64,000 nt of DNA from Kitasatospora viridis (lineage in GTDB: Bacteria > Actinomycetota > Actinomycetes > Streptomycetales > Streptomycetaceae): NCBI RefSeq assembly GCF_007829815.1, contig NZ_VIWT01000002.1:310001-374000 (forward strand). The letters are read 5' to 3'. Shown here piece after piece: positions 6,288 through 15,620 of the stretch. The notes under the pieces are model-generated. The model ran no database searches and was not told the origin of the DNA. It worked only from the letters and a program-made list of their open reading frames with translations. Each line of letters begins with the position of its first letter. The stretch's first letter is position 1. The translations under genes and the position numbers were made by a program.

Positions 6288-8914
6288 TGGACCGGCAGCT
6301 GGAGGTCGACCCCGACCCGGAGCGCTACCTGCCCGGCCCCGCCGCCGTGGTCCGCCTCGCCGGCAGCCCGGTCGCCGCGCTGGACGGACTGCGGTGCGCG
6401 CGCAGCTGGCGCACGGCCACCGAACTGGTGCCGCTGCGCGCCGAGATCGCCACCGTGGCCGGCGAGCTGTCGGGCCTGCTGCACGCGGCGATCGGCGCCG
6501 CGGGCGAGGGCCGGATCAAGGCCGGCCTGGTCGCGGTGCGCAGGGCCGTGCACCGCGGCCGCCACATCGACCCGGCACGGCTGGTCGACGTCCCCGCCGA
6601 GTTGGCCGCCCCGCTGCGGGAGTGGACCGAGCGGCTCACCGAACGCGACCGCCTGCTCGCGGCCCTGCCGGAGCAGCTCGAACAGGACTGGGCCGAGAGC
6701 TACGACGCGCTGCTCGCCGCGACCCGCCTGCCCGCCTTCCAACTCGGGCTCGTGCACGCCAACCCGGACATGTTCCTGGCCCTGCGGAAGTGGTTCGACA
6801 CCGGACGCGCACCGCAGCGCCAGACCGTGCTGCGGCTGGCGCAGTACCTGGCCCGGTCCGCCGCGAAGACCAGCCCGTACTCCACCTTCACCAGCAGCGG
6901 CCTGGCCGTCTGGGGCGAGGCCGGGGACGTCGTCGAGGCGGCCGTGGGGGAGCGCAGTGCCGCGACCGTGACCGAGGTCAGCGTCGGCTCGCTGCACCGG
7001 ATCGCGCGCGCCGTGTGCGAGCGCCCGGACCTGGTGGGCGGCTGCCCGATCCGGATCAACCCCAGCGCCACGACCGTCGACGGCGCCCTGCTCTTCCTCG
7101 GCCGCCGGCCGGTCGAGCACGTGCACACCCTCGCGCTCACCCCGACCCTGCGCCGGGTGCTCGAACTGACCACCCCGGACAGCACGTTCGACGAGCTGCG
7201 GAGCACGCTGCTGGCCGTGGCGACTGACGGGCGCCAGGTCGACCTGTTCCTGCGCCGACTGATGGCGCTGGGCCTGCTGGAACTGGTCCCGCCGCTCGCC
7301 GACCAGTCCGCGGACCCGATCGGCGACCTGCGCTCCTGGCTGCACCGGCGCCGCCGGCCCGGCCTGGAACGGCTGGACCGCACCCTGCAAGGCGTGGCCG
7401 AGGCCCTGTCGAGCTACCCGACCATCACCGAACCCGGCGACCGGGTCGCCGTCCGCGAGGCCGTGGTCCGCGGACTGGACACCGCGCTGCGCGAGGTCGG
7501 CGACCTCGCCCACGCCGAAAACCCCAGGATGGCCCGGGAGTTCGCCCGCTACAGCTTCTACGAGAACGCGGTCCACCCCGGCACGGCCGCCGTGCTGGAC
7601 CGGGCGGGCTGGCGGCCGCTGCTCGACGACCTCGACGCGGTGCGCACCCTGCTCGGCCTGATCGGGCCCGACCTGCCGTTCAAGCTGACGCTCGGTTCGC
7701 TGCTGCGCGACCGGTACCCGGCCGGCGCCGACATCCCGCTGCTGGTCTTCTACCGGGACGTGCTGGCCGCGCAGTCCGCCGGCACCGCGTCGGCCCCGGC
7801 GCACAGCCGGTTCGCCGACGCGGACAGCCCCGTCGAGGCCGTGCGCGAGCTGCACCGCCTGCGCACCGCCAGCAAGCGGCTGCTGGGCGAACGGACGCCC
7901 GACCGCGACGGCGTGGTCCGGGTCGACGCCGAGGAGGTGCGCCTGCTGGCCAAGGAGTGGCCGGACTGGGTGCGCACCCCGACCTCGCTCGCCGTCTACT
8001 GCCAACTCGGCGGCCCCGCGCACAACCCGGAGCTGGTGGTCAACAGCATCGGCTGCGGCTTCGGCCGCGGCCGCAACCGGGTGCGGCAGATCCTGGACGT
8101 GCTCGACCTGGACGCCGACGCCCCGGACGAGCCCGGGCTGGCCGCGGACCTCGACGGCATGCTCTTCGCCGAGTTCGAGGCGGTCGCCCGCTCCGCCGTC
8201 AACGTCCGGAGGCCGGGCGTCGGACTGGTCGTCGACTACCCCGGCGTCCGCAGCACCCGCGAGGACGAGGACCGGGTGGCGGTCAACGACCTGTACGTGC
8301 GCTGCGGCGCGGACGGGCTGCCCGAGCTGGTGTCGCGGCGGCTGGGCAAGCGGATCTGCCCCGTGCACCCGGGCCTCGGCGCCGACCGGCTGCTGCCGGC
8401 GGCCGCCCGCTTCATGATCGAGGCGTTCGGCGAGTCCAACACCTGGTTCGGCGCGCACACCGAACTGCGGATGACCGCCGACCCGCGCGCCGACGACGGC
8501 GTGCGCCACCTGCCCCGGCTGATGGTGGGCGACGTGGTGCTGCGCCGCGCCATGTGGCTGACCCGCGCCGACCGGCTGCCCCGGCGCTCCGACGCCCCGA
8601 CCGGCGCGGCCTGGATGCTGCGGATGGCCGGCTGGCTGGCCGAACACGGCATCCCCGAGCACTGCTTCGTCACCGTCCTCGACCCGGCCTCGCTCGGCCA
8701 GGCCCAGAACGGCCAGGTGATGAGCAACGACACCAAACCGAACTACGTGGATTTCGCGAGCATGCTGCTGCTGCTCGGGTTGGAACGCCGGCTCGCCGAG
8801 CCGAACGCGATCGTGCAGATCACCGAGATGCTGCCGGATCCCGGCCGGATCCGCGGTGAGCACGTCGCCGAGTACATCGTGGAACTGAACGAGCCCGGAG
8901 TCACCTATGTCTGA
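6287..8914 (+). CDS. Lantibiotic-dehydratase N-terminal (glutamylation) type protein 1
   Basis: An 875-residue protein with hallmarks of the LanB N-terminal domain: KTSPYSTFTSSGL (about residues 195-207), a Gly/Arg motif GFGRGRNRVRQIL, RLMVGDVVLRRAMW and KPNYVDFASMLLLL near the C-terminus. In thiopeptide pathways the split enzyme transfers glutamate from Glu-tRNA to Ser/Thr side chains, and a separate SpaB_C protein eliminates it to give dehydroalanine or dehydrobutyrine. Length fits the split, elimination-free form. Start is ATG 6287 overlapping the previous stop by one base; the end overlaps the SpaB_C-type gene by 8 bases. A second paralogue lies at 13215-15620. Confidence 0.9.
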   Translation: MDRQLEVDPDPERYLPGPAAVVRLAGSPVAALDGLRCARSWRTATELVPLRAEIATVAGELSGLLHAAIGAAGEGRIKAGLVAVRRAVHRGRHIDPARLVDVPAELAAPLREWTERLTERDRLLAALPEQLEQDWAESYDALLAATRLPAFQLGLVHANPDMFLALRKWFDTGRAPQRQTVLRLAQYLARSAAKTSPYSTFTSSGLAVWGEAGDVVEAAVGERSAATVTEVSVGSLHRIARAVCERPDLVGGCPIRINPSATTVDGALLFLGRRPVEHVHTLALTPTLRRVLELTTPDSTFDELRSTLLAVATDGRQVDLFLRRLMALGLLELVPPLADQSADPIGDLRSWLHRRRRPGLERLDRTLQGVAEALSSYPTITEPGDRVAVREAVVRGLDTALREVGDLAHAENPRMAREFARYSFYENAVHPGTAAVLDRAGWRPLLDDLDAVRTLLGLIGPDLPFKLTLGSLLRDRYPAGADIPLLVFYRDVLAAQSAGTASAPAHSRFADADSPVEAVRELHRLRTASKRLLGERTPDRDGVVRVDAEEVRLLAKEWPDWVRTPTSLAVYCQLGGPAHNPELVVNSIGCGFGRGRNRVRQILDVLDLDADAPDEPGLAADLDGMLFAEFEAVARSAVNVRRPGVGLVVDYPGVRSTREDEDRVAVNDLYVRCGADGLPELVSRRLGKRICPVHPGLGADRLLPAAARFMIEAFGESNTWFGAHTELRMTADPRADDGVRHLPRLMVGDVVLRRAMWLTRADRLPRRSDAPTGAAWMLRMAGWLAEHGIPEHCFVTVLDPASLGQAQNGQVMSNDTKPNYVDFASMLLLLGLERRLAEPNAIVQITEMLPDPGRIRGEHVAEYIVELNEPGVTYV

Positions 8915-9893
8915 GCAGTCCGAGTGCAGTTGGGTCAGCGCCCACCTCTTCTACCACGGCGACCAGGACGCCGTGATCGCCGGTGTCGTCAAGCCCGCGG
9001 TCGAACGGCTGGGCCTGGCCGGGCTGGCCGAAGGCTTCTTCTTCCTGCGCTACTGGGAGGGCGGCCCGCACGTGCGGCTGCGGGTGCGCACCCGGCCCGA
9101 GCAGGCGCAGGAGGTCCGCTCGGTCATCGAGGAGACGGCCGCCGAGTTCTACCGCGCCCTGCCGTCGCAGACCGCGCTGACCGAGCAGGAGTACGCCGAG
9201 TCCGCGCCCGCCCTGGCCGAGGTGGAGGGCATGGACGAGTACGACACCGTGCTGCACCCGGACAACTCGCTCGCGTTCATCGACTACGTGCCGCAGACCG
9301 ACGTGTTCGGCACCGGCCGCGCACTGGAGGCCGTCGAGCAGCAGCTCATGGCCTCCAGCGTGCTGGCCGTCGAACTGATCACCCGCGGCCGCACGGCCGG
9401 GCAGCGCGCCATGGACGCCTTCGCCATGATGGCCGCCAACCGCACCGTCTTCACCGGCATCCTGCCCGAACTCGCCTACCAGGCACGGTTCATGGTCGAG
9501 GGCAGCGGCCCGGGGGCGGAGCTGCTGCAGTCGGCGGAGTTCGAGCGGACCTTCGAGGCGAACAAGGCCCCGCTGCGCAGCAGCCTGGAGGCGGTGTTCG
9601 CCTCGACGAGGGGCGTGGCACTGCCGGAGGCGTCCGTGCCGAGCCGTTGGCTGACCACCGTGCGGGACGTCAACGACACCCTGGTCAAGCTGGAGCTGCT
9701 GGGCGAGCTGGACTCCTACCCCGACTTCGAGGCGCCGGCCGACGTGCTGCAGCACATCAACCACCTGGTGCCGCAGCTGATCGTGGAACGGTGCATGCAC
9801 CTGATGTGCAACCGACTGGGCATCAGCCTGGCCCAGGAGTCCCACCTGCGGGCGCTGTTGACCAGGACCGCCTTCGACCTGTGCGCGGTGTGA
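8907..9893 (+). CDS. SpaB_C / thiopeptide-type biosynthesis protein 1 (elimination or cycloaddition)
   Basis: A 328-residue protein with FFFLRYWEGGPHVRLRVR near residues 45-65, the signature of the C-terminal domain of lantibiotic dehydratases (thiopeptide-type bacteriocin biosynthesis domain). Family members either eliminate glutamate from glutamylated Ser/Thr, or, in pyridine synthases, catalyse the formal [4+2] cycloaddition that makes the central pyridine and releases the leader. This one keeps the more canonical elimination-type motif and directly follows a glutamylation-type gene, so I favour elimination. The assignment to one of the two roles is inference. Confidence 0.85.
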   Translation: MSEQSECSWVSAHLFYHGDQDAVIAGVVKPAVERLGLAGLAEGFFFLRYWEGGPHVRLRVRTRPEQAQEVRSVIEETAAEFYRALPSQTALTEQEYAESAPALAEVEGMDEYDTVLHPDNSLAFIDYVPQTDVFGTGRALEAVEQQLMASSVLAVELITRGRTAGQRAMDAFAMMAANRTVFTGILPELAYQARFMVEGSGPGAELLQSAEFERTFEANKAPLRSSLEAVFASTRGVALPEASVPSRWLTTVRDVNDTLVKLELLGELDSYPDFEAPADVLQHINHLVPQLIVERCMHLMCNRLGISLAQESHLRALLTRTAFDLCAV

Positions 9894-9896
9894 GCC

Positions 9897-11342
9897 ATGA
9901 GCAACGACGCGACGCACTACACGCAGACCGTGCACACCCCCACCGAGGTGCTGAACCAGGAGGCCTACCCGCCCCTGGTGGTCAAGACCTACCCGGGCGC
10001 ACCGCGGCACCCGCTGCCCTGGCCGCCGGAGCGCTCCGGGCACCGGCTCGGCAAGATGCTCGCCGACCTCGGCGGCATCACCCGGTCGCAGTGGCTGACC
10101 CCGCTGGACAAGCTGCCCTTCACCGACAGTTTCGAGGCCATCCCGGACTCCGACCCGCTGCAGTGGCTGGTGACGCGGCGTCCGACGCCGTCGGGGGGCG
10201 CCCGGTACAGCGCGGAGTGGTACGTGATCGCCGGCCCCGACTCGGAGGTGCCGACCGGCGTCCACTACTACGACCCGGCCCGGCACGCCCTGGTGATGCT
10301 GCGCGCCGGTGACTACCGGCACTGGGTGGCGTCCCGGCCGGCCGCGACCGTCCTCGTGCAGACCAACGTGTTCTGGCGGCTGGCCGCCAAGTACGGCGAG
10401 ATGTACTACCGCCTGGTCTGCCTGGAGGCCGGGATCCAGGTGGCGCAGGCGCTGGTGGTCGGCGGCGACCAGAACGCCACGGCCCGGCTGTGCTTCCCGG
10501 ACGTCGACGTCACCGAGCTGCTCGGGCTCGACCCGAAGGAGGAGGGGGTGCACGCGGTCATCGAGCTGGTCCCGCCGGTGCCCGCCACCTACGGCGGCCC
10601 CTCGCTGGCGCCTTACCCGCTCGCCGCCGGCGCGCACTCGTCGGTGCTCGCGCAGAGCCGGCCCGGCCCGGAGCCGCTGCCGGCCGCACTGGTGGAACCG
10701 CCGGCCGAGCCGGCGGAGGTAGCTGAGGTAGCTGAGCGGATCCGCCTGCCGCACGCGGAGGTCGACCTGCTGGCCGGCACCCGCACCCGGCACGCCGCCA
10801 TGCGCGGCTTCAACGGCGAGACCATGTCGATGACCACGCTGGCCACCATCCTCACCGGCTACGGCCGGCAGCAGCCCTGGGACCTGCCGGCCAACCCGGT
10901 CGAGCTCTACTGCGTCATCGCCGACGTGACCGGCATCCGGCCCGGCGCGTACCGCTACCTCCCCGACGAGCACCAGCTGGAGCTGGTCGCCGAGGGCGAC
11001 CCCCGGCAGCAGCTGCGTGAGGCCGCGCTGGCCGCGCTGCCCCAGCAGGGCGCCCGCACGGCCAACGTCTGGCTGCTGCCGGTCGGCGACGGCGAAGCCC
11101 TCGAAGAGCGGTTCGGCGCCCGCTGGTACCGGGTGCAGCAGGCGGCCGGCGGTGCCGCGCTGCACCGGGCCTGCCTCGCCGCCGCCTCCATCGGCGTGGC
11201 GAGCCGGATCCAGAACGACGTGCTCACCCACCGGTTGGACACCTGGTTCGGCCTGGAGGGGCGCAAGCGGAGCCTGCTGGTGGCGCAGTTCGGCACCGAG
11301 CACCCGGCCGGGCTGCGCCCCGAGTTCCGGCTGACCTGGTGA
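9897..11342 (+). CDS. SagB/McbC-type azoline dehydrogenase 2
   Basis: A 481-residue paralogue of the first dehydrogenase, again with two nitroreductase-like halves: YRLVCLEAGIQVAQALVV ... LLGLDPKEEGVHAVIEL, and YRVQQAAGGAALHRACLAAASIGVASRI. The second half lacks the NQEAG residues seen in dehydrogenase 1 (QAAGG instead), so one FMN site may have been lost or altered. A short 9-base repeat encodes EVAEVAE in the linker (bases about 10717-10738). It starts 4 bases after the previous stop. Having two such enzymes in one cluster is unusual and may reflect separate oxidation of two groups of azolines. Confidence 0.85.
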   Translation: MSNDATHYTQTVHTPTEVLNQEAYPPLVVKTYPGAPRHPLPWPPERSGHRLGKMLADLGGITRSQWLTPLDKLPFTDSFEAIPDSDPLQWLVTRRPTPSGGARYSAEWYVIAGPDSEVPTGVHYYDPARHALVMLRAGDYRHWVASRPAATVLVQTNVFWRLAAKYGEMYYRLVCLEAGIQVAQALVVGGDQNATARLCFPDVDVTELLGLDPKEEGVHAVIELVPPVPATYGGPSLAPYPLAAGAHSSVLAQSRPGPEPLPAALVEPPAEPAEVAEVAERIRLPHAEVDLLAGTRTRHAAMRGFNGETMSMTTLATILTGYGRQQPWDLPANPVELYCVIADVTGIRPGAYRYLPDEHQLELVAEGDPRQQLREAALAALPQQGARTANVWLLPVGDGEALEERFGARWYRVQQAAGGAALHRACLAAASIGVASRIQNDVLTHRLDTWFGLEGRKRSLLVAQFGTEHPAGLRPEFRLTW

Positions 11343-11364
11343 ACCTGGTGAAGGAGATCGGCTC

Positions 11365-13218
11365 GTGACTGACACCGTGATGGGTGACGGCCTGTTGGCC
11401 GCCACCATCGCCCGGCGGCCGCCGGCGGTGCTCGTGGTGGCGCGCGACGGCTGGGACACCAGTGACTGGGAGGCGGCGCACGGCCGGGGCGAGCCCTGGC
11501 TGCCGGTGTGGACCGAGCTGCACCGGGTCGTGATCGGGCCGTTGGTGCGGCCCGGTGCGCGCGGCTGCGTCTGGTGCGTGCAGAAGTGGCGCTCCAGCGC
11601 ACCCGAACGGGCGCCGTGGACGGGCGAGTTGCGCAAGGACGAGCGGATCGCGGCCGAGCCGTCGGCCTGGCTGTCCGGCTTCGCCGCCGAGGCCGTGGCC
11701 GACCTGGTGCACGCGGGCGTCGCCGAGGACTGCTGCTGGTTCCTCGACCTGCGCGACCTGTCGCTGTCCCGGCACGCGTTCCTGCCCGACCCGCTGTGCG
11801 CGGTCTGCGGCGCGCTGCCCGAGGACACGGCCGCCCTCGCCGAGATCGTGCCCCAGGCCCGGCCCAAGCCCCGGCCCGGCGCCAGCCGGATCCGCGCACT
11901 CTCCGAGGCGCGGCTGGCCTCGTGCTACGTGGACGCCGAGACCGGCGTGGTCGCCCCGCCCCGGGGCATGCGCGACTCCATCGTCGCGCTGACCGAGGCG
12001 GTGCTGGCCGAGTACGGCTACAAGGGCGAGGCGGGGTTCGGGCGCACCCGCGACTTCGCCTCCAGCCGGGCCACCGCCGTCGCCGAGGCGCTGGAGCGGC
12101 TCGGCGGCCAGTGGCCCTGGGGCAAGCGGACCACCGTGCGCGGCAGTTACGCGGAACTGGCCGAGCACGCCGTGGACCCGCGCACGCTCGGCCTGCTCCC
12201 CGCGGGGACCTACCTGGAGCCGGACGGCCACCACCAGCCGTTCACCGAGGACGCCGTGGTGTCCTGGGTGTGGGCGTACTCCTTCGGCCAGGGCCGGCCG
12301 GTGCTGGTGCCGGAGAGCCACGCGTACTACCGGACGGACTGGCAGCCGGGGGCCCAGGCGGACAAGCCGTTCACCTTCGAGATCTCCAACGGCTGCGCGC
12401 TCGGCGGCAGCGTCGAGGAGGCGGTCCTGCACGGGATCCTGGAGATCGTCGAGCGCGACGCGTTCCTGCTGACCTGGTACGCCCGGATGCCCGTGCCGGA
12501 GGTGGACCTGGCCGGGGCGCCGGATCCGCGCATCGGGCTGGTCGTGGAGCGGATCGAGCGCACCGGCTACCGGGTGCGGGCCTTCGACATCACGCTGACC
12601 GAGGGGATCCGCGCGTTCTGGGTGCTGGCCCAGGACACCACCGGTGACGAGGGCCGGCCGCGGGTCGTCTCCACCAGCGGCTCGGCGCTGGACCCGGTCG
12701 CCGCCCTGCTCACCGCCCTCGGCGAACTGGCGCCCATCGTCCAGGTGGAGCTGGCCAGGTACCCGGCGGAAGCCGAGCGGGGCCGGCGGATGGCGGCCGA
12801 TCCCGAGCTGGTGCGCATCATGACGGACCATTCGGTGTGCGCCGCGACGCCGGAGGCGTTCGACCGCTTCGACTTCCTGCTCTCCCGCGACCGGGTGATC
12901 AGCTGGGAGGAGGTGCTCGGCCGCCGCCCCTGGCCGCTCCACGCCGACCTGCGGGACGACCTCACCGAGGCCGTCGACCGGATGCTGGCGGGCGGCATGG
13001 ACGTCGTGGTCGTCAACCAGACCTCGCCGCTGCACGAGGCCGCCGACCTGCACTGCGTGAAGGTGATCGCGCCCGGCGCCCTGTCGATGACCTTCGGCCA
13101 CCGCAACCGGCGGACCACCGGTCTGCCCCGGCTCCTGGAGGTGCCCCACCGGCTCGGCCACGCGGCGCGCCCGCTGACCGAGGCCGACCTCAACCCCCAC
13201 CCCCACCCGTTCCCGTGA
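11365..13218 (+). CDS. YcaO azoline-forming cyclodehydratase 2
   Basis: A 617-residue second YcaO. GTG 11365 is preceded by AAGGAG (11351-11356). The N-terminal ~120 residues retain more of an E1-like partner domain than YcaO 1, with the metal-binding pairs CVWC and CAVC. The catalytic part has RTRDFASSRATAVAEALERL and GCALGGSVEEAVLHGILEIVERDAF, and the end is again NPHPHPFP. It carries no winged-helix leader-binding region, so it may depend on the ThiF-like protein at 1125 or on an unrecognised adaptor. There is no TfuA partner, and the proline-rich tail argues for azoline rather than thioamide formation. Confidence 0.9.
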   Translation: MTDTVMGDGLLAATIARRPPAVLVVARDGWDTSDWEAAHGRGEPWLPVWTELHRVVIGPLVRPGARGCVWCVQKWRSSAPERAPWTGELRKDERIAAEPSAWLSGFAAEAVADLVHAGVAEDCCWFLDLRDLSLSRHAFLPDPLCAVCGALPEDTAALAEIVPQARPKPRPGASRIRALSEARLASCYVDAETGVVAPPRGMRDSIVALTEAVLAEYGYKGEAGFGRTRDFASSRATAVAEALERLGGQWPWGKRTTVRGSYAELAEHAVDPRTLGLLPAGTYLEPDGHHQPFTEDAVVSWVWAYSFGQGRPVLVPESHAYYRTDWQPGAQADKPFTFEISNGCALGGSVEEAVLHGILEIVERDAFLLTWYARMPVPEVDLAGAPDPRIGLVVERIERTGYRVRAFDITLTEGIRAFWVLAQDTTGDEGRPRVVSTSGSALDPVAALLTALGELAPIVQVELARYPAEAERGRRMAADPELVRIMTDHSVCAATPEAFDRFDFLLSRDRVISWEEVLGRRPWPLHADLRDDLTEAVDRMLAGGMDVVVVNQTSPLHEAADLHCVKVIAPGALSMTFGHRNRRTTGLPRLLEVPHRLGHAARPLTEADLNPHPHPFP

Positions 13219-15620
13219 CCGGCCACGCCAGCACCTTCGGAGTGCGCGTCGCGGGCCTGCCCGCCGACGTGGTCGACCGGCTGGTCGACCATCGGCTGCG
13301 GGCGGAGCTGATCACGCTGTCCCGCACGGGCGCCGAGCTGGCCGTCGGCGCCGTGCGGCTGTCCGAGCGCTGCCACGAGGTCATCGGCGCGCTGCCCGAC
13401 CCCGCGGCCAAGCCCAAGCTGGTGGCGCTGCGCCGCAGCGTGCACCAGTTGCGCGATCCCGGCCGGCTGCTCGCCGAGCCCCGGGTCGCGGCCGCGCTGG
13501 GCGAGGAACTCGCCTCGGACATCGCCGAGTTCGGCCGCAGACTGGGCCGGTACCGGGCCGACCGGGCGCAACTACCGACCGTGCTGGCCGAAGCGGTGCG
13601 CTCGGTCGACGCGGGCCTGCGCGAGATCAGCGCCGATCCCCGGTTCGACCAGGGCCTCGCCCACGCCAGCCCCACCCTCTACCAGGTGCTCGAACGCCGG
13701 CCCGGGCGCCAGGAGTTGATCCGGCTGGCCGTCTACACCGCCCGCGCCGCGCTCAAGACCAGCCCGTTCAGTACGTTCACCGCCAGCGGCCTCGGCCGCT
13801 TCGTCGCGGACGGGCCGGCGCTGCGCTGGGCCGCGACCGAGCAGCCGCGGTCGATCGTCGAACTCGACCTGTCGGTCCTCACCCCCTTGGCCAACCGGCT
13901 GGCCGGGGTGCGGATCCGGGTCAATCCGAGCGCCCGACTGGTGGCCGACACCGTCCGGTTCCTCGGTCCGCCGCCGGCCGAGGAACTCCTCACGCTGCCC
14001 CTGACCCCACCGCTGCGGCACTGCCTGCGCGCCGCCGCCGACCGGCCGACGCTCGCCGAGCTGGCAGCGGCCTTCCCCGCGCCCCCGCAGCAGGCGGCCG
14101 GCTACCTGCGCTCGCTGGTGGCGAGCGGACTGCTGCTGGTCCAGTCGGACTTCGACGACCACGGCATCGATCCGCTGCGGCAGTTGGCGCAGCGGGTGCC
14201 CGCCCTGGCGCCGCTCCGGGAGCGGCTGCGCACCTACGGGAGCGCGAAGGGGGCCGACCGGATCGAACTCGGGGCGGCGCTCCAGGAGTCACTGGGCGAG
14301 CTCGGCATCGCCGGCAAGCTGCGGGACGTGCTGACCGAGCAGTCGGTCATCCCCGGAGTCGTGGTCGACGCCGCTCTGCCGGCCTGGCAGGACGCTCTCG
14401 ACGATCTGGCCGTCGCCTGCCGGCTGCTCGCCGTCTTCGACTGCACGCTGCCGTTCAAACTGGCGATCGCCGCGTTCATCCGGGAGCACTTCGGCACGGA
14501 CACTCCGGTGCCGTTCGACCGGTTCTACGCCGCACTCGTCCAGGACGGCCGCGAGGCCATGCGGCTGCACCCCGCCGTGATCGGCTTCGACATGGCCGGG
14601 CTGGCCACGACCCTCGCGGCCAGCCCGGTCGCCGAGGTGCGCCAAGTGGTGGACCTGGTCGCCGAGATCCGGCGCGCGCTGCCGGACCGCCGACGGATCG
14701 AGCAGGTGCTCGACGCGCTGCCGGCCTGGGTGCGCCCGGTCGGCTCGGTCGCCGTCTACGCCCAGTGCGACGGGGCGGAGTTGATCGTCAACGCGGTCAA
14801 CTCCGGCTTCGGCCGGGCCCGTTCGCAGGTGCGCCGACTGCTGCGCTACCTGACGGACGATCCGCTGCCGGTCGACGCGGTCTACCCGGGCGAGCCGACG
14901 TACGCGGAGTTCACCACCACCCTCGGCGTCTCGCTCAACCAGCGCGAGCCGGCGCTGCCGGACCGGCTCGACTACCCGCCGTCCGCCCGGCTGACGGTCG
15001 GCGTCGACGACGACGGACTGCCGGTCCTGTTCGACGACGGCACGGCCGTCCGCCCGGTCCACGGCGGACTCTCCTATGAGCGGCAGTTCCCGCCGGTCAA
15101 GGCGCTGCTGGTCGAGGCGTTCGGCGAGAACCCGCTGCTGCTGCGGCCCGACCAGCCGCTGCAGCACGACGCGGGCGCCGGCAGCGGTCAGGGCCGGGTG
15201 CTGCACGCGCCGCGGCTGAGCATCGGGCGCGTGGTGCTGCGGCGAGCCAGCTGGGTGGCCCCGCCGGGCACCCTGCCGCGCCGCGCGGCGGGCCAGTCCG
15301 ACGCGGACTTCCTGCTGGCGCTGACGAGTTGGCTGACCGCGCGTGGGCTCCCGCTGCGGTTCTTCGTGTCCGTGCTGCGGATGCGCGCCCTGTCGGCCGG
15401 CTCGTTCGTGGGCGACCGCAGCCGCAAGCCGATGTACGTCGACATCGGATCACCGCACCTCGTCCTGGCCTTCGAGCGGCTGGCCAGGGACCCGGCCGGC
15501 ACGGCCGTCTTCTACGAGGTCGCACCGGCACCCGAGACCGCGCTCCTCGACCACCAGGGGGTCCCGCGGGTGACCGAATACGTCATCGAGCTCAACTGCC
15601 AGGGAGACCAGACGACATGA
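13215..15620 (+). CDS. Lantibiotic-dehydratase N-terminal (glutamylation) type protein 2
   Basis: An 801-residue paralogue of the glutamylation protein at 6287, starting at GTG 13215 in a GTGA overlap. Family motifs are conserved: KTSPFSTFTASGL, GFGRARSQVRRLL, RLSIGRVVLRRASWV and RKPMYVDIGSPHLVLAFERL. The two proteins are clearly diverged, so this is an old duplication rather than a recent copy. Two Glu-tRNA-dependent dehydratase halves in one pathway could mean separate handling of two sets of Ser/Thr, a heteromeric enzyme, or one that has become a structural partner. Confidence 0.88.
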   Translation: MTGHASTFGVRVAGLPADVVDRLVDHRLRAELITLSRTGAELAVGAVRLSERCHEVIGALPDPAAKPKLVALRRSVHQLRDPGRLLAEPRVAAALGEELASDIAEFGRRLGRYRADRAQLPTVLAEAVRSVDAGLREISADPRFDQGLAHASPTLYQVLERRPGRQELIRLAVYTARAALKTSPFSTFTASGLGRFVADGPALRWAATEQPRSIVELDLSVLTPLANRLAGVRIRVNPSARLVADTVRFLGPPPAEELLTLPLTPPLRHCLRAAADRPTLAELAAAFPAPPQQAAGYLRSLVASGLLLVQSDFDDHGIDPLRQLAQRVPALAPLRERLRTYGSAKGADRIELGAALQESLGELGIAGKLRDVLTEQSVIPGVVVDAALPAWQDALDDLAVACRLLAVFDCTLPFKLAIAAFIREHFGTDTPVPFDRFYAALVQDGREAMRLHPAVIGFDMAGLATTLAASPVAEVRQVVDLVAEIRRALPDRRRIEQVLDALPAWVRPVGSVAVYAQCDGAELIVNAVNSGFGRARSQVRRLLRYLTDDPLPVDAVYPGEPTYAEFTTTLGVSLNQREPALPDRLDYPPSARLTVGVDDDGLPVLFDDGTAVRPVHGGLSYERQFPPVKALLVEAFGENPLLLRPDQPLQHDAGAGSGQGRVLHAPRLSIGRVVLRRASWVAPPGTLPRRAAGQSDADFLLALTSWLTARGLPLRFFVSVLRMRALSAGSFVGDRSRKPMYVDIGSPHLVLAFERLARDPAGTAVFYEVAPAPETALLDHQGVPRVTEYVIELNCQGDQTT

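Noticed and set aside
3085..13218. A thioamide-forming YcaO
   Set aside because: No TfuA partner is present and both YcaO proteins end in the PHPHPFP tail of azoline-forming enzymes.
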